Below are positions 22,773 to 34,024 of a DNA stretch of 64,000 nt, piece by piece. Numbering within the stretch: the stretch's first letter is position 1; each line of letters opens with the position of its first letter. This DNA is from Gnetum montanum. Lineage: Eukaryota > Streptophyta > Gnetopsida > Gnetales > Gnetaceae. The stretch covers positions 317,759 to 381,758 of the forward strand of contig MNCI01036755.1 of NCBI GenBank assembly GCA_015680685.1, written 5' to 3'. Both the position numbers and the translations under genes were made by a program. A model generated the notes under the pieces. That model did no database searches. It was not told the DNA's origin and saw nothing but the letters and a program-made list of their open reading frames with translations.

Positions 22773-23031
22773 CTCCCATAGTAGACTTGGATGTGCTGCC
22801 TGGACCAGAGTCACGAGGGAACACTGGCCCCTGGTCCGACCAATCTTTATCTAGCCATCCACGAGCTTGGCACAATGCCAACGCTCTAGAGAATCGTTGG
22901 TGAAAATAGATGATATCCCCCTTCATTAGACCTAATACAGTTTTACGAAGGGTAGGACCNGTGCATGCAGCTAAAAATAAAGTATTATCGAGGTAGTCCT
23001 GCCCTCGTGGTAATCAAGCCCACACACGCGC

Positions 23032-24455
23032 TGTAATGACGGAAAACGTCAGCAACTGGAAAATACCAAACAAAATTCCGCATACACAGTTTTAACGACG
23101 GATCCGTGCGAGGGCTATGCTGGGAAAATGAATCCATGGCGCCCTGAACGGTCTTGTCGATCAGACAGGGACTTACTAATCAGTAAACCGATGAATATCT
23201 AGCGAGACAATCTGATTCGAGGAATCGCAAAAACAAGGGGAAAACGATGTAGATGAATTGCAACGATGATAACACTAAACACGATAAGAGGAGGATGGCA
23301 TAAGAGAAACATGTAGTTCCAAGATCTACGCTTTAACTTAAAAAAAATGTGTATTTCGTATATCTCGTTACACTGGGGAGACCCCGATTACTGCATGTGA
23401 TGCAATGCACAAAACAACAAGAAAACTGTCCAAACAGAAGTTTGATCTACCTCGAAGGCTAAAGCCGGGATGCAAGGAAGGTCAAGCTCTAACGCCTACC
23501 AATCAACTATTTCTAACCAATAGCGTCCTTCCCAGCAGACCGATTACCCCTGTTGCCGGTGCTCAAAGCGAACTGTGCTCTGTTTCTACCGGAAGGTAAT
23601 GCTGTCAACAATTGCTAAAGCGCTGCTCTCTGTATCTTTGCTCAAAAGGTGACAAGTGCTCTAGTGCTCAGAAAAATTCCTTTGCTTCTCTGATTTTCCA
23701 ACCCCCATATCTTTGTTAACTGGGGTATTTATAGGCTGCGACATCTGGTGAAAAAAGTGCAACCCTGATGATGTGTGTCCCGAGTGTTTCGGGTACTGTT
23801 GGTCTGACTATTTTGTGTAAAACTGCATGATTACGCACAATACACTTGTTTGCGTATTGTGCGTGTAAGAAGCAGGTGTGTGTCGGGTGTGTTTCAACTA
23901 ACTTTGGGTTCCATTATGCTTATTCACGCTGCATACGCAGCCGCGCGTGATGGAGCATAAATGATGTCTAGTTTTACGCTTGCATACGTAGCCGCGCGTG
24001 ATGAAGCGTAAATGATGTCTAGTTTGGCGACGCAATACGCTATGATACGCTACGTTGCGTGATAAGCGTAAGGTAAGCAATCGCACTTTCTTGGACTTTG
24101 CCTTTGATTGTTCTGGAGCCTATTACGCTGCCATGCGTAATAGAGCGTAAACCTAGCTTTTGAACAAAATACTTAGCAAAATACACAAGGAGTCGCATAT
24201 CACGCTACTTAAGCTTCTCCCTATGCCAAAGTAACAATCACGCTAAGCACCATTATGCAGCGTCGCGTGATATAGCATAAATAGAGAAAACACAGTAAGA
24301 GTAGAAATTTGTGCAGGAAGTTGAAGACTTGATGCTACGCGCCTCTTGGTGTTGCTCTGCCTTGTTCTCCCTTCTAGATTTCTGACATGCGTCCCTGCTT
24401 GAATTGTGAATCTTTGCCTGAGGCCGACTCGCAATTTTTTTTTCACGGTGTTTCA
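23032..24455 (-). repeat. Tat-3 3' LTR
   Basis: Starts TGAAACACCGTGAAAAA in element orientation. Inside are tandem-like blocks of about 56 bp containing GCGTAAATGATGTCTAGTTT (about 23930-24030), plus other words with GCGTAA and TTACGC cores. Strong similarity to 34270-35692 with scattered, mostly transition, differences. Confidence 0.94.
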
Positions 24456-24475
24456 ATGGCCCCTCTTTGTTGACG
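24456..24475 (-). other. Tat-3 polypurine tract
   Basis: Minus strand AAAGAGGGGCCAT directly precedes the LTR start TGAAACACC. Confidence 0.8.
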
Positions 24476-25578
24476 GTTGGAGGGCTTGCCCGAAAGACGT
24501 CAACAAAGAATGCGAAACACCAAATTGGTAGAAGCAAAAATAGTGTCCATCCATGGCTACTCAGGTGTTGCCCTCTCAATATGGAAGAGCAAGGCTAGAG
24601 GGAATGGGAGATAGAATGGCATGGTGGGAAACGGTTTTAGAGAAGATGTAAAATGAGTCAGGATGGTAGGAGTATGGCATACGCTTACTGCACGCACAGA
24701 AACGTACGCACATCTATGTTGATAGAAATGCTTTTAGACGAGCGTAGCGTGTCAGCCTGAGATCTCTTTGTTACTGATTATAGTAGGAATGCTTGCAAAA
24801 GGAGCATGGCGCATCACTTCCGCGATATCTCTACTAGTGTGAGTGCGGAAAATGGATACTTGCGTATGGAGGTTCTGCGTATGGGAAGCGGCTGGTGGGG
24901 ATGAAAGGAGATAAGAGCTAAGGGTAGGATTATGAGGGGCATAGGCGTGTAGCTCGAAGTGGTCGGGCAAACCTGAGTAGCCATCTCAGAACGCTATTTT
25001 TCTTCTCCGTTCAGATGAATGCACCTTTGAACCACATCCTCGAAGCAAGTAACCTGCAACCACAGAAGAAAATAGAGGATACCGGTGCCCATGCGAATGA
25101 GAGGTGAGGTTGTCGAAACGAGCACAGTTTGATGCGAGATAGAGCCATTGGGACGTGAAGAAAGAGCTGGAGCGTAAGGTCGGGGCTGCCAATCCTGACG
25201 ATTGGCCCTGCATACCTTCGCCAAAAGGCATCAGACGCAGTGCACCTAACTGGTTAGATAAGGAACCAGCTAGATGAATTTGCGAAGCCAGCGTCCGATA
25301 GCGATGATCGGCGGAGGGTCCCGAGGTCGTTGTCGGTGAAGATTTCGTCGGGGCTCTGACTGGCAAGACTAAACTCTCAGAGGTACCACCACTGCAGTGG
25401 ACGTAGCGACGGCATCTCCGAGGGATCAGTAAGATGCCTCTTAGCTCATCCGAGGAATCAGTAAGATGCCGGTGGGGTGGCGACATTAGGACTGTCCTAG
25501 TATCCCACCTCATTGGTCGTGCAGCCATACAGAGATGATCACGCTCGCTTGGGTTACATGGCAGCAGTCTGTAAGTCC
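24476..25578 (-). other. Tat-3 3' non-coding interior
   Basis: Open frames in this 1.1 kb show no similarity to known proteins. A splice-acceptor-like GGTTGCAG on the minus strand near 25054 corresponds in position to conserved acceptors in Tat-1, Tat-2 and Tat-4. The rest is unlike the tails of the other elements. Confidence 0.55.
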
Positions 25579-26030
25579 CAGTTTTGAGTCCTAGTAGACT
25601 GTCATTGCTGGTTTTAAGTCTCATCAGACTATGGTCCTGGTTTAAAGTCTGGGCAAACCGAGAAATGCTAGTTTTACGTCGTAGCGAACGGTGGTATGTC
25701 TGATTTATGGTCTTAGCAAACCGTGTTGTGGATGTCAGTTTCATGTCATGACCCAGGGACAAATCTGTGCTGGTTTTACATCTCAGCAGACGGCTACTTA
25801 CCTGTGCCAGTTTAGCGTCGTGGCAGACGCATGCAAGAGGTGCTAATTTTTCGTCTTGGCGGACCTATACAACATTGCCAGTTTTACGTCGTAGTGGACG
25901 GTTGCAACCTACCAGTTTAGCATCGTAGCGGACGAATATTGCCAGTTTAGCGTCGTGGCGGACGCGTGCTAGGAATGCCATTTTTACGTCGTAGCGGACG
26001 GTCAGTGCTAGTTTAGCGTCGTAGCGGATG
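25579..26030 (+). repeat. Hairpin-motif array, 14 copies, after Tat-3 integrase
   Basis: Fourteen copies spaced about 27-38 bp. Copies at the right end read AGTTTAGCGTCGTGGCGGAC with the stem GCGTC/GACGC; copies at the left end use AGTC/GACT (for example GAGTCCTAGTAGACT near 25586). The lead-in AGTTTA or GTTTTA and a six-base loop near GTAGCG are the constant parts. The array begins 37 bp downstream of the integrase stop. Confidence 0.9.
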
Positions 26031-26067
26031 TGTATTGTCATACCTGCTGTCGACACAGTAGATGCTG

Positions 26068-27243
26068 CTAAATGTAATACCGCTTCAAATACACATGATT
26101 TACAGGATTTTCTAGTTCATTGCCGTTGACGTCTGCTAACTTCAATGCACCGCCTTCCCAGTTTGCAGGGAACTTGCCTACTGGTTCACGCACGGCCTTA
26201 AGCACAAGATCTCCTTTCTTGATTGGGCGTTGCTGAAGGTTATGACGGTGCTTCTGTCGCTGTTTGTCTTGATATCTTTCAATCGTGTCAAGAGCCTGTA
26301 TCCACTTCTCTTCGACTGAATCCAAATCTGCGATTCGAGCCTCGGTGTGTTGAGCCTCATTTATAACCGTGGACAGGGCCATTCTCAGAGAAGGGATTTG
26401 CAACTCGAGGGGCAGCACTGCTTCAGATCCGTAAACCAGGCTATAGGGCATACTGCCTGTAGCCGTCCTACACGTAGTACGATATGCCCATAGCACGTAG
26501 AGGATCTGTTCGTGCCACCGCCTTTTCTTGCCATCGAGCATTTTCTTGAGCAAATTGATGACTACCTTGTTTGTTGCTTCAGCTTGACCATTTGCTTGCA
26601 GGTAATAGAGAGAGGAAAAGGATTGTCTAATGCCCAGGTTACCACAGAAGGATTTGGTTTTCGTGCTACTGAATTGTGGTCCATTGTCGGTCACGATAGT
26701 CATCGGGAGACCAAATCTGGTTACTATATTGTCCAAGATAAAAGGACAAATCTTTTGAGACGTAACCTTTTGTAGGGGAACAGCCTCTACCCACTTCGTA
26801 AAATAATCAGTAGCGGTAATAATGAAGCTGTGACCTGCAGAGGATTTTGGCATGATCGGGCCTATGATGTCTAGTCCCCATCGTTGAAATGGTCATGTTA
26901 TCTGTGTTGTATGTAACTCTATGGGTGACACGTGTATAAGATTTGTGTGACGCTGACACGTGTTGCAAGTTTTAACCTTCGTCAGGCAATCTTTTTCCAT
27001 GCATGGCTAGTAGTACCCTAAGTGACAAATTTTTAGGGCCATAGCCCGTGGTGCTACATGGCCACCACACAGTCCCTCGTGAACTTCGNTTATGTGCTGT
27101 GCTTGGTTTTTGTCGACGCAAGTCAATAGCACGCCATCAAAGGAGCATCTACAAAGAGTGCTATCTCCGATGATGACGTATTTCCTAGCCCTCTTACAGA
27201 TTGCATCTTTCTGTGTGCGTGTCAATGCAGACAATAGCTCGCC
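26068..27243 (-). pseudogene. Tat-3 integrase
   Basis: Integrase inserts the DNA copy into the chromosome. Visible in order: N-terminal zinc binding (EVHEGLCGGHVAPRAMALK, then KVKTCNTCQRHTN), catalytic core with WGLDIIGPI (first Asp), TDNGPQFSS (second Asp) and NGQAEATNK (Glu), and a C-terminal part ending NHVYLKRYYI. The 261-codon stretch from 26853 to 26068 is uninterrupted. Upstream in the same frame are stops after LGYY and in the QIT-PF segment, and one N at 27089. No chromodomain follows. This is the best preserved enzyme domain of the window. Confidence 0.93.
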
Positions 27244-27790
27244 CTATAAAAGGTAAGTTTTAATGGCGTCGTACCATTCAAGCGTGCTTTCCTCGAGAAG
27301 AGAAGAGACTTGCGCCGTCTGAATGATAGGATCTGTGTAGTCAGTAATCAATGCGGGGCAGGTGTCCAACAGATGTGTGGGCACGTTCAAAGCCAACGTA
27401 GCCAGTGCGTCGGCTAGCGTGTTATCCGTGCGTGGCACGTGCTGGGCATCGATGGTCGCAAATCGTCTTAGAAGATCTTTAGCCGTATCGCAGTAGGGCT
27501 GCAAATGTACAGCCTTGCAGGCGTAGACTCCTGTGATCTGATTTATGACAAGCATCGAATCGCCCCTAATCGCCAGGTGTTGAACATCGAGTTCACTGGC
27601 GGTTAGTAATCCCCTTAGGAGCCCCTCCTACTCTGCCACATTGTTCATACAGGGGAAGGTCAAGCGATAAGCATGGAGACGCACATCCTCAGGCGATAGC
27701 GTGATAACAGTGGCAGCACTACCACCTCTAGCGGTTGAAGCACCGTCGAAGTACAGCATTGCCCCGGGGAGTGACGTGGGCCAAACTGTG
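27244..27790 (-). pseudogene. Tat-3 second (archaeal-type) RNase H
   Basis: The frame contains LYFDGASTARGGSAATVI, then NNVAE, a TAG where the conserved Tyr is expected, EGLLRGLL, then LAIRGDSMLVINQI and VPRTDNTLADALATLAL. These carry the expected acidic residues of an RNase H (D in FDG, E in AE, D in GDS, D in LAD). An added RNase H of this kind after the original one is a mark of the plant Tat lineage. It is in the same frame as integrase. Upstream, where RT and the first RNase H should be, the similarity stops near 27790. Confidence 0.88.
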
Positions 27791-27912
27791 GCGGTCAAAC
27801 TTTAGTGAAGTAAGCCTCCGCCTGGTAAGCGTGAAAGAAGTATATTACGCAATGTTTGTTTAGATGTTTTGTACTGATATGCTAGGGTGCTATGACATGA
27901 CGAGTGAAAGTT
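27791..27912. other. Deletion junction region in Tat-3
   Basis: In Tat-2 the stretch between the antisense gene and the second RNase H holds RT, the first RNase H and the 5' part of the antisense gene. In Tat-3 only about 120 bp separate them. The exact breakpoint is not visible. Confidence 0.65.
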
Positions 27913-28126
27913 ATGGAAGAACTGACCCCTGAGACGGGAGCAGTAACACTAAGTCGTAGGGAGGGGGCCTCAATTTTGGAAGAAGAGGCCCCAGCTGTTA
28001 GCGTGAGCCACGTACAGGCTCTGGTGTGTGAGGAGGCCCCAGCTACTGGAACCAGCAATGCATAGACTCAAGTGCGTGAAAGGGAAAGGGATGCGGAAGA
28101 TGTCGGCGAAGTCGCCACTATCACCG

Positions 28127-28202
28127 GTAAAGGTAATGGCGTGTTAGCATGTTTGCAGGATTTCTGTAAATAACCAAGGTTTCTAACTGGATTACGCTAT
28201 AG
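28127..28202 (+). other. Predicted intron 1 of the Tat-3 antisense gene
   Basis: Donor GTAAAGGTAATGG, acceptor ATTACGCTATAG, 76 bp. It lies at the position of the Tat-2 intron 21321-21235 and has the same phase. Confidence 0.75.
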
Positions 28203-28331
28203 GAGAAGGGAAGGCGTCTACGTCTGTCGCTGGGAGCAAAGCGTGGAGAGACTTCCCTGATAAATTTGCCTTCATGGAAGGCGTTGTCAGCGACATGATC
28301 GAGCGCTTGGAGTGCGTCGAACCTGGAGCCA

Positions 28332-28407
28332 GTATGTTATGGTTGTAATTAGTTTGGGATATTACGCAGTGATAATGTGTCACCAATGTTGATGATGTTC
28401 CTGTTAG
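28332..28407 (+). other. Predicted intron 2 of the Tat-3 antisense gene
   Basis: Donor GTATGTTATGG, acceptor GATGTTCCTGTTAG, 76 bp, phase 1. It is the counterpart of 21042-20958 in Tat-2, just before the shared LRWDP motif. Confidence 0.75.
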
Positions 28408-29225
28408 GAGCTTACCTCCGATGGGATCCCACTGAGCCCATTGATCTGGACACAGTAGAGCCACCATCCAATGAAGCAGCCGTTCCATGTCACATTTATG
28501 AGGAATTGCGTAAATGTGCGTTACGCTCGACACGCTCCTTATGGGAAAGTAGGGGTGTAAATGAAAATTTATGGAAAAGGTTGCAGAAGTCAGAGCAGAG
28601 GGTTGAGTCTCTGATCAAAGAGGTCGGAGACTTAAAATCACGGTGCGACTTCCTACAAGTGCGAGCGACAGGGGATGAAGACTGGCGTACCACTATTGTC
28701 GACCACTCCTGGTATTGGACAGCCATCAAAAATAGCATGCAGACCAGTCGGGCGTTAGTCGAACAGCGGATGCAGATAGAACTCCTGGCCCAGAAAAGTC
28801 GGGACTGGAGGGATTATTGTGCCAGTGTGCAAGAATGGGGGCAGAAGGAGAAGGACCACAAGCACTTGTACAAACGGGAGAGTATTGCTTATCAGAAGCT
28901 CTACCGTGATCTTGCCGTTAGGGCCTAGTCCTTGGAAGTCTTCCAGGACATCATCGGAGCTTTTGATGCCTTCAAGAAGTTCGAGGAGCAGGTGACTGTC
29001 AGTGCGTCCCCCGAAAGGGCGATGACTCTTCCTGGGGGTCAGGCAATAATCCCTACTTTCTTCCCGGACCCACCCCGTTGGAGTAGCGTGGAGAAAGGGA
29101 AGGTGAAGGCTGGGGCTACCTTGGGAGAGGATATATGGCCAAATCTAACGGAGGAAGAGATTATGAAGTGCCTGTGGGCTGGCCTGGACAAGCTTCCCTT
29201 TGCTGCAAAAGCAGGGCCATCGCAA

Positions 29226-29304
29226 GTAAGTTTACACGCAACTTAGTTTGCATTTCTAATTATCATGTTAAGTCTTGGATAGCTAAAGTGCTTACTGTTT
29301 TCAG
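29226..29304 (+). other. Predicted intron 3 of the Tat-3 antisense gene
   Basis: Donor GTAAGTTTACACG, acceptor CTTACTGTTTTCAG, 79 bp, phase 0. The open frame continues through the last exon to a stop only when this intron is removed. Confidence 0.8.
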
Positions 29305-29768
29305 GTACCGGCCGAGGATAAGGAAGATGAACAAGCGGAGGAGTTAGCAGAGGGAGCGGCAGAAGCAGAGGAAGAAGCGGAAGAGGCAGAAGAATGCAAC
29401 GATGAAGAGCGTCCTCCCATGGAGCCAGTGCCGGAACGAGGACCTCACGAAGAGGACCTTCTTCATGAAAGAATCATTCCTAGAAACGACGGCCCATTGG
29501 AGGACGATCCATTAGCATTGGATCCGGACTTAAGAGATACCGGCGATAGTGGTAGTAGAGGAAATGCGTAATTGTAATTTACGCATAGTTTTATTGATCT
29601 TGAGTGGTATATCATTTTACGCATAACTGAAAAGACGTGTTATACAACTTGGTGGATGTTTTGGATGGCGATTATATATATATCTTTTTGTCTTTTGTGT
29701 TTTGACCTATAACGCATGAGCGTAATTGTTAAGAATTTCACGTAAGTTATAGTGATAGGATGTATTTG

Positions 29769-29988
29769 CTAGTTTAAGGCCATCGTGGGTCGTCATACGA
29801 TTCTGCTAAAACTAGAGACTAGTTTAGGGCCATTACGGACCGGATGCGTAATGTAGAGAAAGCATAAATGCTGATAATGCTTAATTCTGGGTAACTAGTT
29901 TAAGGCCGTTGTGGGCCAAATGCGTAATCAAGCATAAAGAATCATAGTATACATTTCTATGTAACTAGTTTAAGGCCGTTGCGGGCCA
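29769..29988 (+). repeat. Hairpin-motif array, GGCC/GGCC type, 4 copies (Tat-3, between protease and antisense gene)
   Basis: Copies such as AGTTTAAGGCCGTTGCGGGC (29968) and AGTTTAAGGCCGTTGTGGGC (29898). Stem GGCC pairs with GGCC; the loop GTTGCG is close to the GTAGCG loop of the post-integrase array although the stem is entirely different. Spacing 50-75 bp, wider than in the other array. Confidence 0.85.
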
Positions 29989-30215
29989 TAGCGTAATACA
30001 AGAGGCGTAATTGATACGGTATAGTATTTTGCGTAATTGTGCTAAAGTGATCAAGAAATGTGAATACCATGCGTATGAAAAGACAACGGTGTGAAGATAA
30101 ATGACCAGCGTAAGAACTGAAAACAAAAGTAAAGTGAAAATACGCAAAATGAAACTGCTAAGTAGTAACCATGATAACCCGTTAAGAAAAGGATAATGTA
30201 CGCAAAGATCATCAT

Positions 30216-31246
30216 TCAACCATTGATACGCAATTGTCTTTTGATGGCCTTTACGTTGAGCGTCGCGTAAGGGCAAGGAGACTTGTTGTTTGACTCCTCT
30301 ACACTGCCATCCGAAAATCGCAGGTCAGCCCAAGTTAGACCGTCAACATGGCTGTCAGCTTGTTGTGGGGTTTGGAGATAGGTTTGATCATCGGTCGTTT
30401 CTATCTCCGAACCCCATTCTTCTTCAATGTTATTGACGGTCCTGGGGGTGATTTCATCCCCGCGTATCACAACCTCCCCTCTGGCATAGGGAAGATGTAT
30501 CTCTTGGTGTATCGGTGACAAAACCACCCTCAACTAGGCTAACCACGACCTCCCCAAGATCAAGTTGAACCCTGGCATCTCCTCGATGACTAAGAAAGTG
30601 GCCTCTGTTGGGAATTGCTCCCCCACCACAAACTCAATATGCACCATCCCCTTAACTTGAACCCATGCTCCGTTAAACGATTTTACGTAGGCCGTCGTCG
30701 TGGGCGTGATCTGGTCGACCAGACCCAACTTATCCACGATGGAATAGGGAATGACGTTGGTAGCCGCGCCATCGTCTACATGCACTCTCCGGATCTGGTA
30801 TTGACCGACTCAGATAGTGATAAACATAGGTTCAGTGGTTACCTGACCTTTCTTAGGATCATCTTTGATAGACCCGTCATGGAAGGTCAGCGAGGAAGGC
30901 GTAGGTTGCTCAGCTTCGGAAGGAAACATGACAGCATGTATCGCTTCCTCCTCCATTGGCAAGCCATCATCCACTGATATGGATGTCAGCATGCGAACCA
31001 TAGCCTCACAGTGTTCTCGAGACGTCATAAGCAGGTCGTAAAGGCTCAGTGTTGTGTTTTCTTTTTGAGAGCCTGTTTGACTTGCGTAAATGCGTTGAGG
31101 AGGTCCTTCTCCCGACTAGGTTGTTTTTCCCCTTTGTCCTCTTCCATTTGGCCCAAAAGATGGATCTCCCGAGGTGGAACGATGTTGGTCAGAGGGTTGC
31201 TCTTTTTCTTGCCAAGAGAAGGCGGTTGCGTTTCCACACCTTTATC
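30216..31246 (-). pseudogene. Tat-3 aspartic protease region
   Basis: Order as in Tat-2: FTQVKQALKKK, then a one-base frameshift near 31060, LTSISVDDGLPMEEEAIHAV, FHDGSIKDDPKKG, then VHVDDGAATNVIPYSI with the D-D-G-A active site, EEMPGFNLILGRSWLA and SPIHQEIHLPYARGEV. Stops at about 30812 and 30534 interrupt it. It ends NVKAIKRQLRING, equivalent to the lysine-rich end in Tat-2, which fixes the C-terminus of the gag-pro product in this lineage. Confidence 0.88.
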
Positions 31247-34024
31247 CTACCCCTGAGGCGCAAGTAAAGGTACAAAAGCCAAGGGCCTAGGCTTAGGGAA
31301 GCCGAGCATAGAGTGGTCTTTCGTTGCGTTAACTAATGTGTCCTCTCCCTTTTGTTTGGGAGGTGAGGATCGACGCTTTTGGTAGGAGGTCTTCCCCTGC
31401 GTGATAGGGGCAGCCTCTGGTTTTGGCACCTTGATGATGAAGGGTGCCCTAGGTGTGGGCGTGGACGAGACCGCGGCTTGACCGCCACTGCGTGACTAAG
31501 AGTGCATCCGAGAAGCTGCTCGTATAATGAAGGGTGGCCTCGAGACCCCGCTGGATACCGATGAGGTGGTTGACCCGCTTTGTGAGCTGACAGGGACACA
31601 TAAAATAAAAGGCTATTTTGGCGGTTCCTTTTTCTCACTGTCCGTACTCACCACAGTGATCGTATAAGGATCGTCATTTGCGTTCAATGGGTCCTTGTAT
31701 ACGTGCAATGTTTGGTTTTCCGGACACGTCGGGTTGCTGGGATCCAGCTTGAGCGAACCATCATCTAGCATTCGTTGAATGTCATCTTTCAACGCCTAGC
31801 AATAATCCGTATCATGACCACACATCTGGTGGTAGTCACAGAAACGGTCCAGCCTGAAAGATCTCGGAACTGGTGGTTCGTTAGGTAAGGCTAAGGAAGG
31901 GTTCTTCAGCAGTTCACAATTGCGTCTGTGACGCTTCAGAGCCTCCTCGGACACCTTCTTAGGTTGAATGTGCCCTGTCCCTAACAGTTGTTTCAGCAGT
32001 TCAAAATGCTTTACAGGTAATGCCGTGTACTTTGAACGATCCTTACGCTCAAAGTTTGGCTTAGGCTGGGGGGCCTTTTCAGGAGTCGCCATGTCCTAAC
32101 TGGTGCCAGCACCAGTCGTGGTTTCAGGTGGCATGGTGGGTGCCTTTTTGTTCTTCGTCTTTGTACTCTCAGTTATTGCAGCTACTGTCATTGTCGCTGC
32201 CTTGCCTTTGTCTTTGTTCTTGTTATGTGCATTCTTATAGGCGACATACATCGGGTCTTTGCTGGCCTCCGCAGCATCTTGGATGCTTCTAACTTGTGCA
32301 AAGGCCTGATGTAAATTACTGGGGGAGAGGTAGTACAACTTTGACTTAATGAAGTCATTGACTACTCCCTTGAACATAGCCAACGTATGTGAGTCCGCGA
32401 TCGGTTCGCGGATCTCATTCAAGGTAGCAGTCCAATGCTGTATAAACTTTTGGATGGGCTGGAGCGGGTCTCGTTTCACCCCCATAAGCTGATCCAATGT
32501 AACTTCTGGTTTCAAACTGTATTTGAAGCGGGTCACAAACTGGGTCAGCAGATCTTCCAAGGTTGAGATGGAGGAGCGTGGGAGGGCTTGGTACCAATCT
32601 AAAGCTTTCCCTATTAACGACATCGCAAAGACGCGGATGATAGTGTGTGGCCACTGTTGCAACAACAAGGACTCAGATCTAAATGTGACAAGGTGAGCGT
32701 TTGGATCTCCCTCCCCATTGTACTTGGTAAAATGAGGTAGGGACATCCCCGGCAGCAACTACAGCATAGGAACCGCTGAACTGATCGGATCGTCCTGGTA
32801 AAAGTCCATGATCTGGATGGTGTCAGAACCAGTGGCCTTGAGGCGTCGAACCTCTTCGGTTAGAGTCTGGATCAGCTGGAAGGCTTGGTCCAGGCCTGTT
32901 AATGGAGGTGTTTGCGCGGAAGGCACAGGAGGTTGGACCAGGAGGGCGACGCTAGGAAACGGAAAGGACAGGCGAGGTCAACTGGCTGCTAGTGGGGCAG
33001 GGATCCCAACAGGTGGGGGAGCCTGTGAAGACCACCACCCACTAGTTTGCGTAGGGGGGTTGGCTGCTGCCTGCTGCGCGAGATAAGGATGTAAATACTG
33101 CGGTACCCCCTATGGAACATACGTTGCGGGTGCGACCGGGGGTTGCGCACCGTACACCACAGACTGGGCCTATTGCACCGCCGGGTGGGCCCACTGACCT
33201 GCAGCAGGCTGTTGGGCGTAAGTTGGTGGCTGGACGGCTGCGGTAATCTGTTGGGTCGGAGGGGGCGGAAACGACAAGGTCTGCGCCGGGCGTGTTGCGG
33301 ATATGTTATGGAGTTGCATCTGATGAATAAAATGGGGCGCAACGGTCGTCGGGACCACCACTGGGATGCTAAGTACATGTGGTGACGAAACCACCCCTGC
33401 GTTATTGTGGGGGATTTGTACTTGCAGCCCAGACGGTTGCGCAGCAGCCTGTGGAAGGGCAGGGACATGCATTTGTGTCGTCGGGGCCATGTTAAGAGAG
33501 GCGGCCTCTCCATTGAAAGGAAACAGGGGATTTACATACGTATGGGGGCTCAGGGTATGGAACAAAGGTTCCAGAGTATGGAACGAATGTTCCGACTAGG
33601 CTGCAAATTCGTCCTCTTCCTCCTCCCCATGCTAGGGCTCCACCACAGCTTGTGAAGCCTGGCCTTTGGCCATGACCAACTATGTAATAAGTTCGTGTTG
33701 GTGTTCGGTCAAGGGAATTATGTCGTAAGTTGTTGGCTTAAAATCATAGCCCCCTCGGTGGAGCACCTCAAAGTTCCGTTTCGCTTCAAGTTTGGCTCGG
33801 CTTAGAGCTAGCTTCGCCTAGATCTTAACACATATGAAGTTGTATTCTTCAGGGGTTATAACCGTGAAGATAGGCTCTTTTCCCTGGAGCCTCAATGAAC
33901 GGTGCAATAGTCCCTGAGATTCTATTGCGCCCGGTGCTGGTCGGGTGACCGCAATAGGGTTCACAGATGTGGCACCCAGATCAGTAGGGACCATGGCAGT
34001 TGTGGTTGTGTACAAAGAATCCAT
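31247..34024 (-). pseudogene. Tat-3 gag polyprotein
   Basis: ATG at 34024 starts MDSLYTTTTAMVP, 246 bases from the LTR. The frame stays constant to the protease frameshift, interrupted only by stops (for example after ICVKI and before MATPEKAPQPKP). It has an N-terminal EEYNFICVKI segment, a long Pro/Gln-rich stretch (QQITAAVQPPTYAQQPAAGQ), QIMDFYQDDPISSAVP, the gag core (LIGKALDWYQALPRSSIS, FIKSKLYYLSPSNLHQAF), the RFCDYHQMCGHDTDYC knuckle, and a short linker with PFIIKVPKP. It is the best example of gag here and sets the likely start in the other elements. Confidence 0.9.

Larger units (their letters stand above)
19976..23031 (-). pseudogene. Tat-2 antisense gene, exons 2 (end) to last
   Basis: A minus-strand gene opposite to the element. 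Parts with protein-coding character are joined by GT-AG introns at 22772-22687, 21321-21235 (GTATGT..TTTTCTCAG), 21042-20958 and 20172-20074. Encoded segments in order: a helical domain with LPRGQDYLDNTLFLAA and QRFSRALALCQARGWLDKDW; KFREVTKAQKWLRNHALP to YLLFRVWVFPKTLS; KAQSHFTFAFFAGYLHCFIK; an acidic stretch; FTWSEMPSKMDFVAGIMEE; GAKLRWDPSKV; coiled coil around KVRKWGQDEKNHKHHYKKLF; and a short acidic tail. The segments from FTWSEMP onward are homologous to the Tat-3 copy at 27913-29571. Function unknown; not an enzyme I recognise. Known Tat elements can carry extra or antisense ORFs, some with a plant mobile domain, but I cannot show that domain here. Internal stops (e.g. after PKTLS) mark it as decayed. 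Confidence 0.75.
27913..29571 (+). pseudogene. Tat-3 antisense gene, 3' half (spliced coiled-coil protein)
   Basis: Four exons on the plus strand, opposite to the element: 27913-28126, 28203-28331, 28408-29225, 29305-29571. The three GT-AG introns are 76, 76 and 79 bp and keep the phase 1-1-0. The protein has an acidic start (MEELTPETGAV), FPDKFAFMEGVVSDMIERLE, AYLRWDPTEPIDLD, a long coiled coil (ESRGVNENLWKRLQKSEQ to QEWGQKEKDHKHLYKRES), DIWPNLTEEEIMKCLWAGLD, and an 89-codon very acidic tail ending GDSGSRGNA and TAA. It matches the Tat-2 gene along its C-terminal half. Two stops (a TAG near 28062 and one at 28926) suggest decay. The 5' exons were lost with RT. Function unknown. Confidence 0.8.

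Noticed and set aside
24986-25762. 258-codon minus-strand open frame downstream of Tat-3 integrase
   Set aside because: It spans the non-coding tail and part of the hairpin array, has no recognisable domain, and no counterpart in the tails of Tat-1, Tat-2 or Tat-4.
25579-26030. Regular spacing of short repeats that might be called a CRISPR array
   Set aside because: Repeats are degenerate, spacers are short and related to the repeats, the DNA is plant nuclear, and no cas genes exist. It is the retrotransposon hairpin array.
26068-27790. Integrase and RNase H as signs of an endogenous virus
   Set aside because: Domain order, LTRs, primer site, dual RNase H and lack of movement or coat protein genes fit a Ty3/gypsy Tat retrotransposon, not a pararetrovirus.
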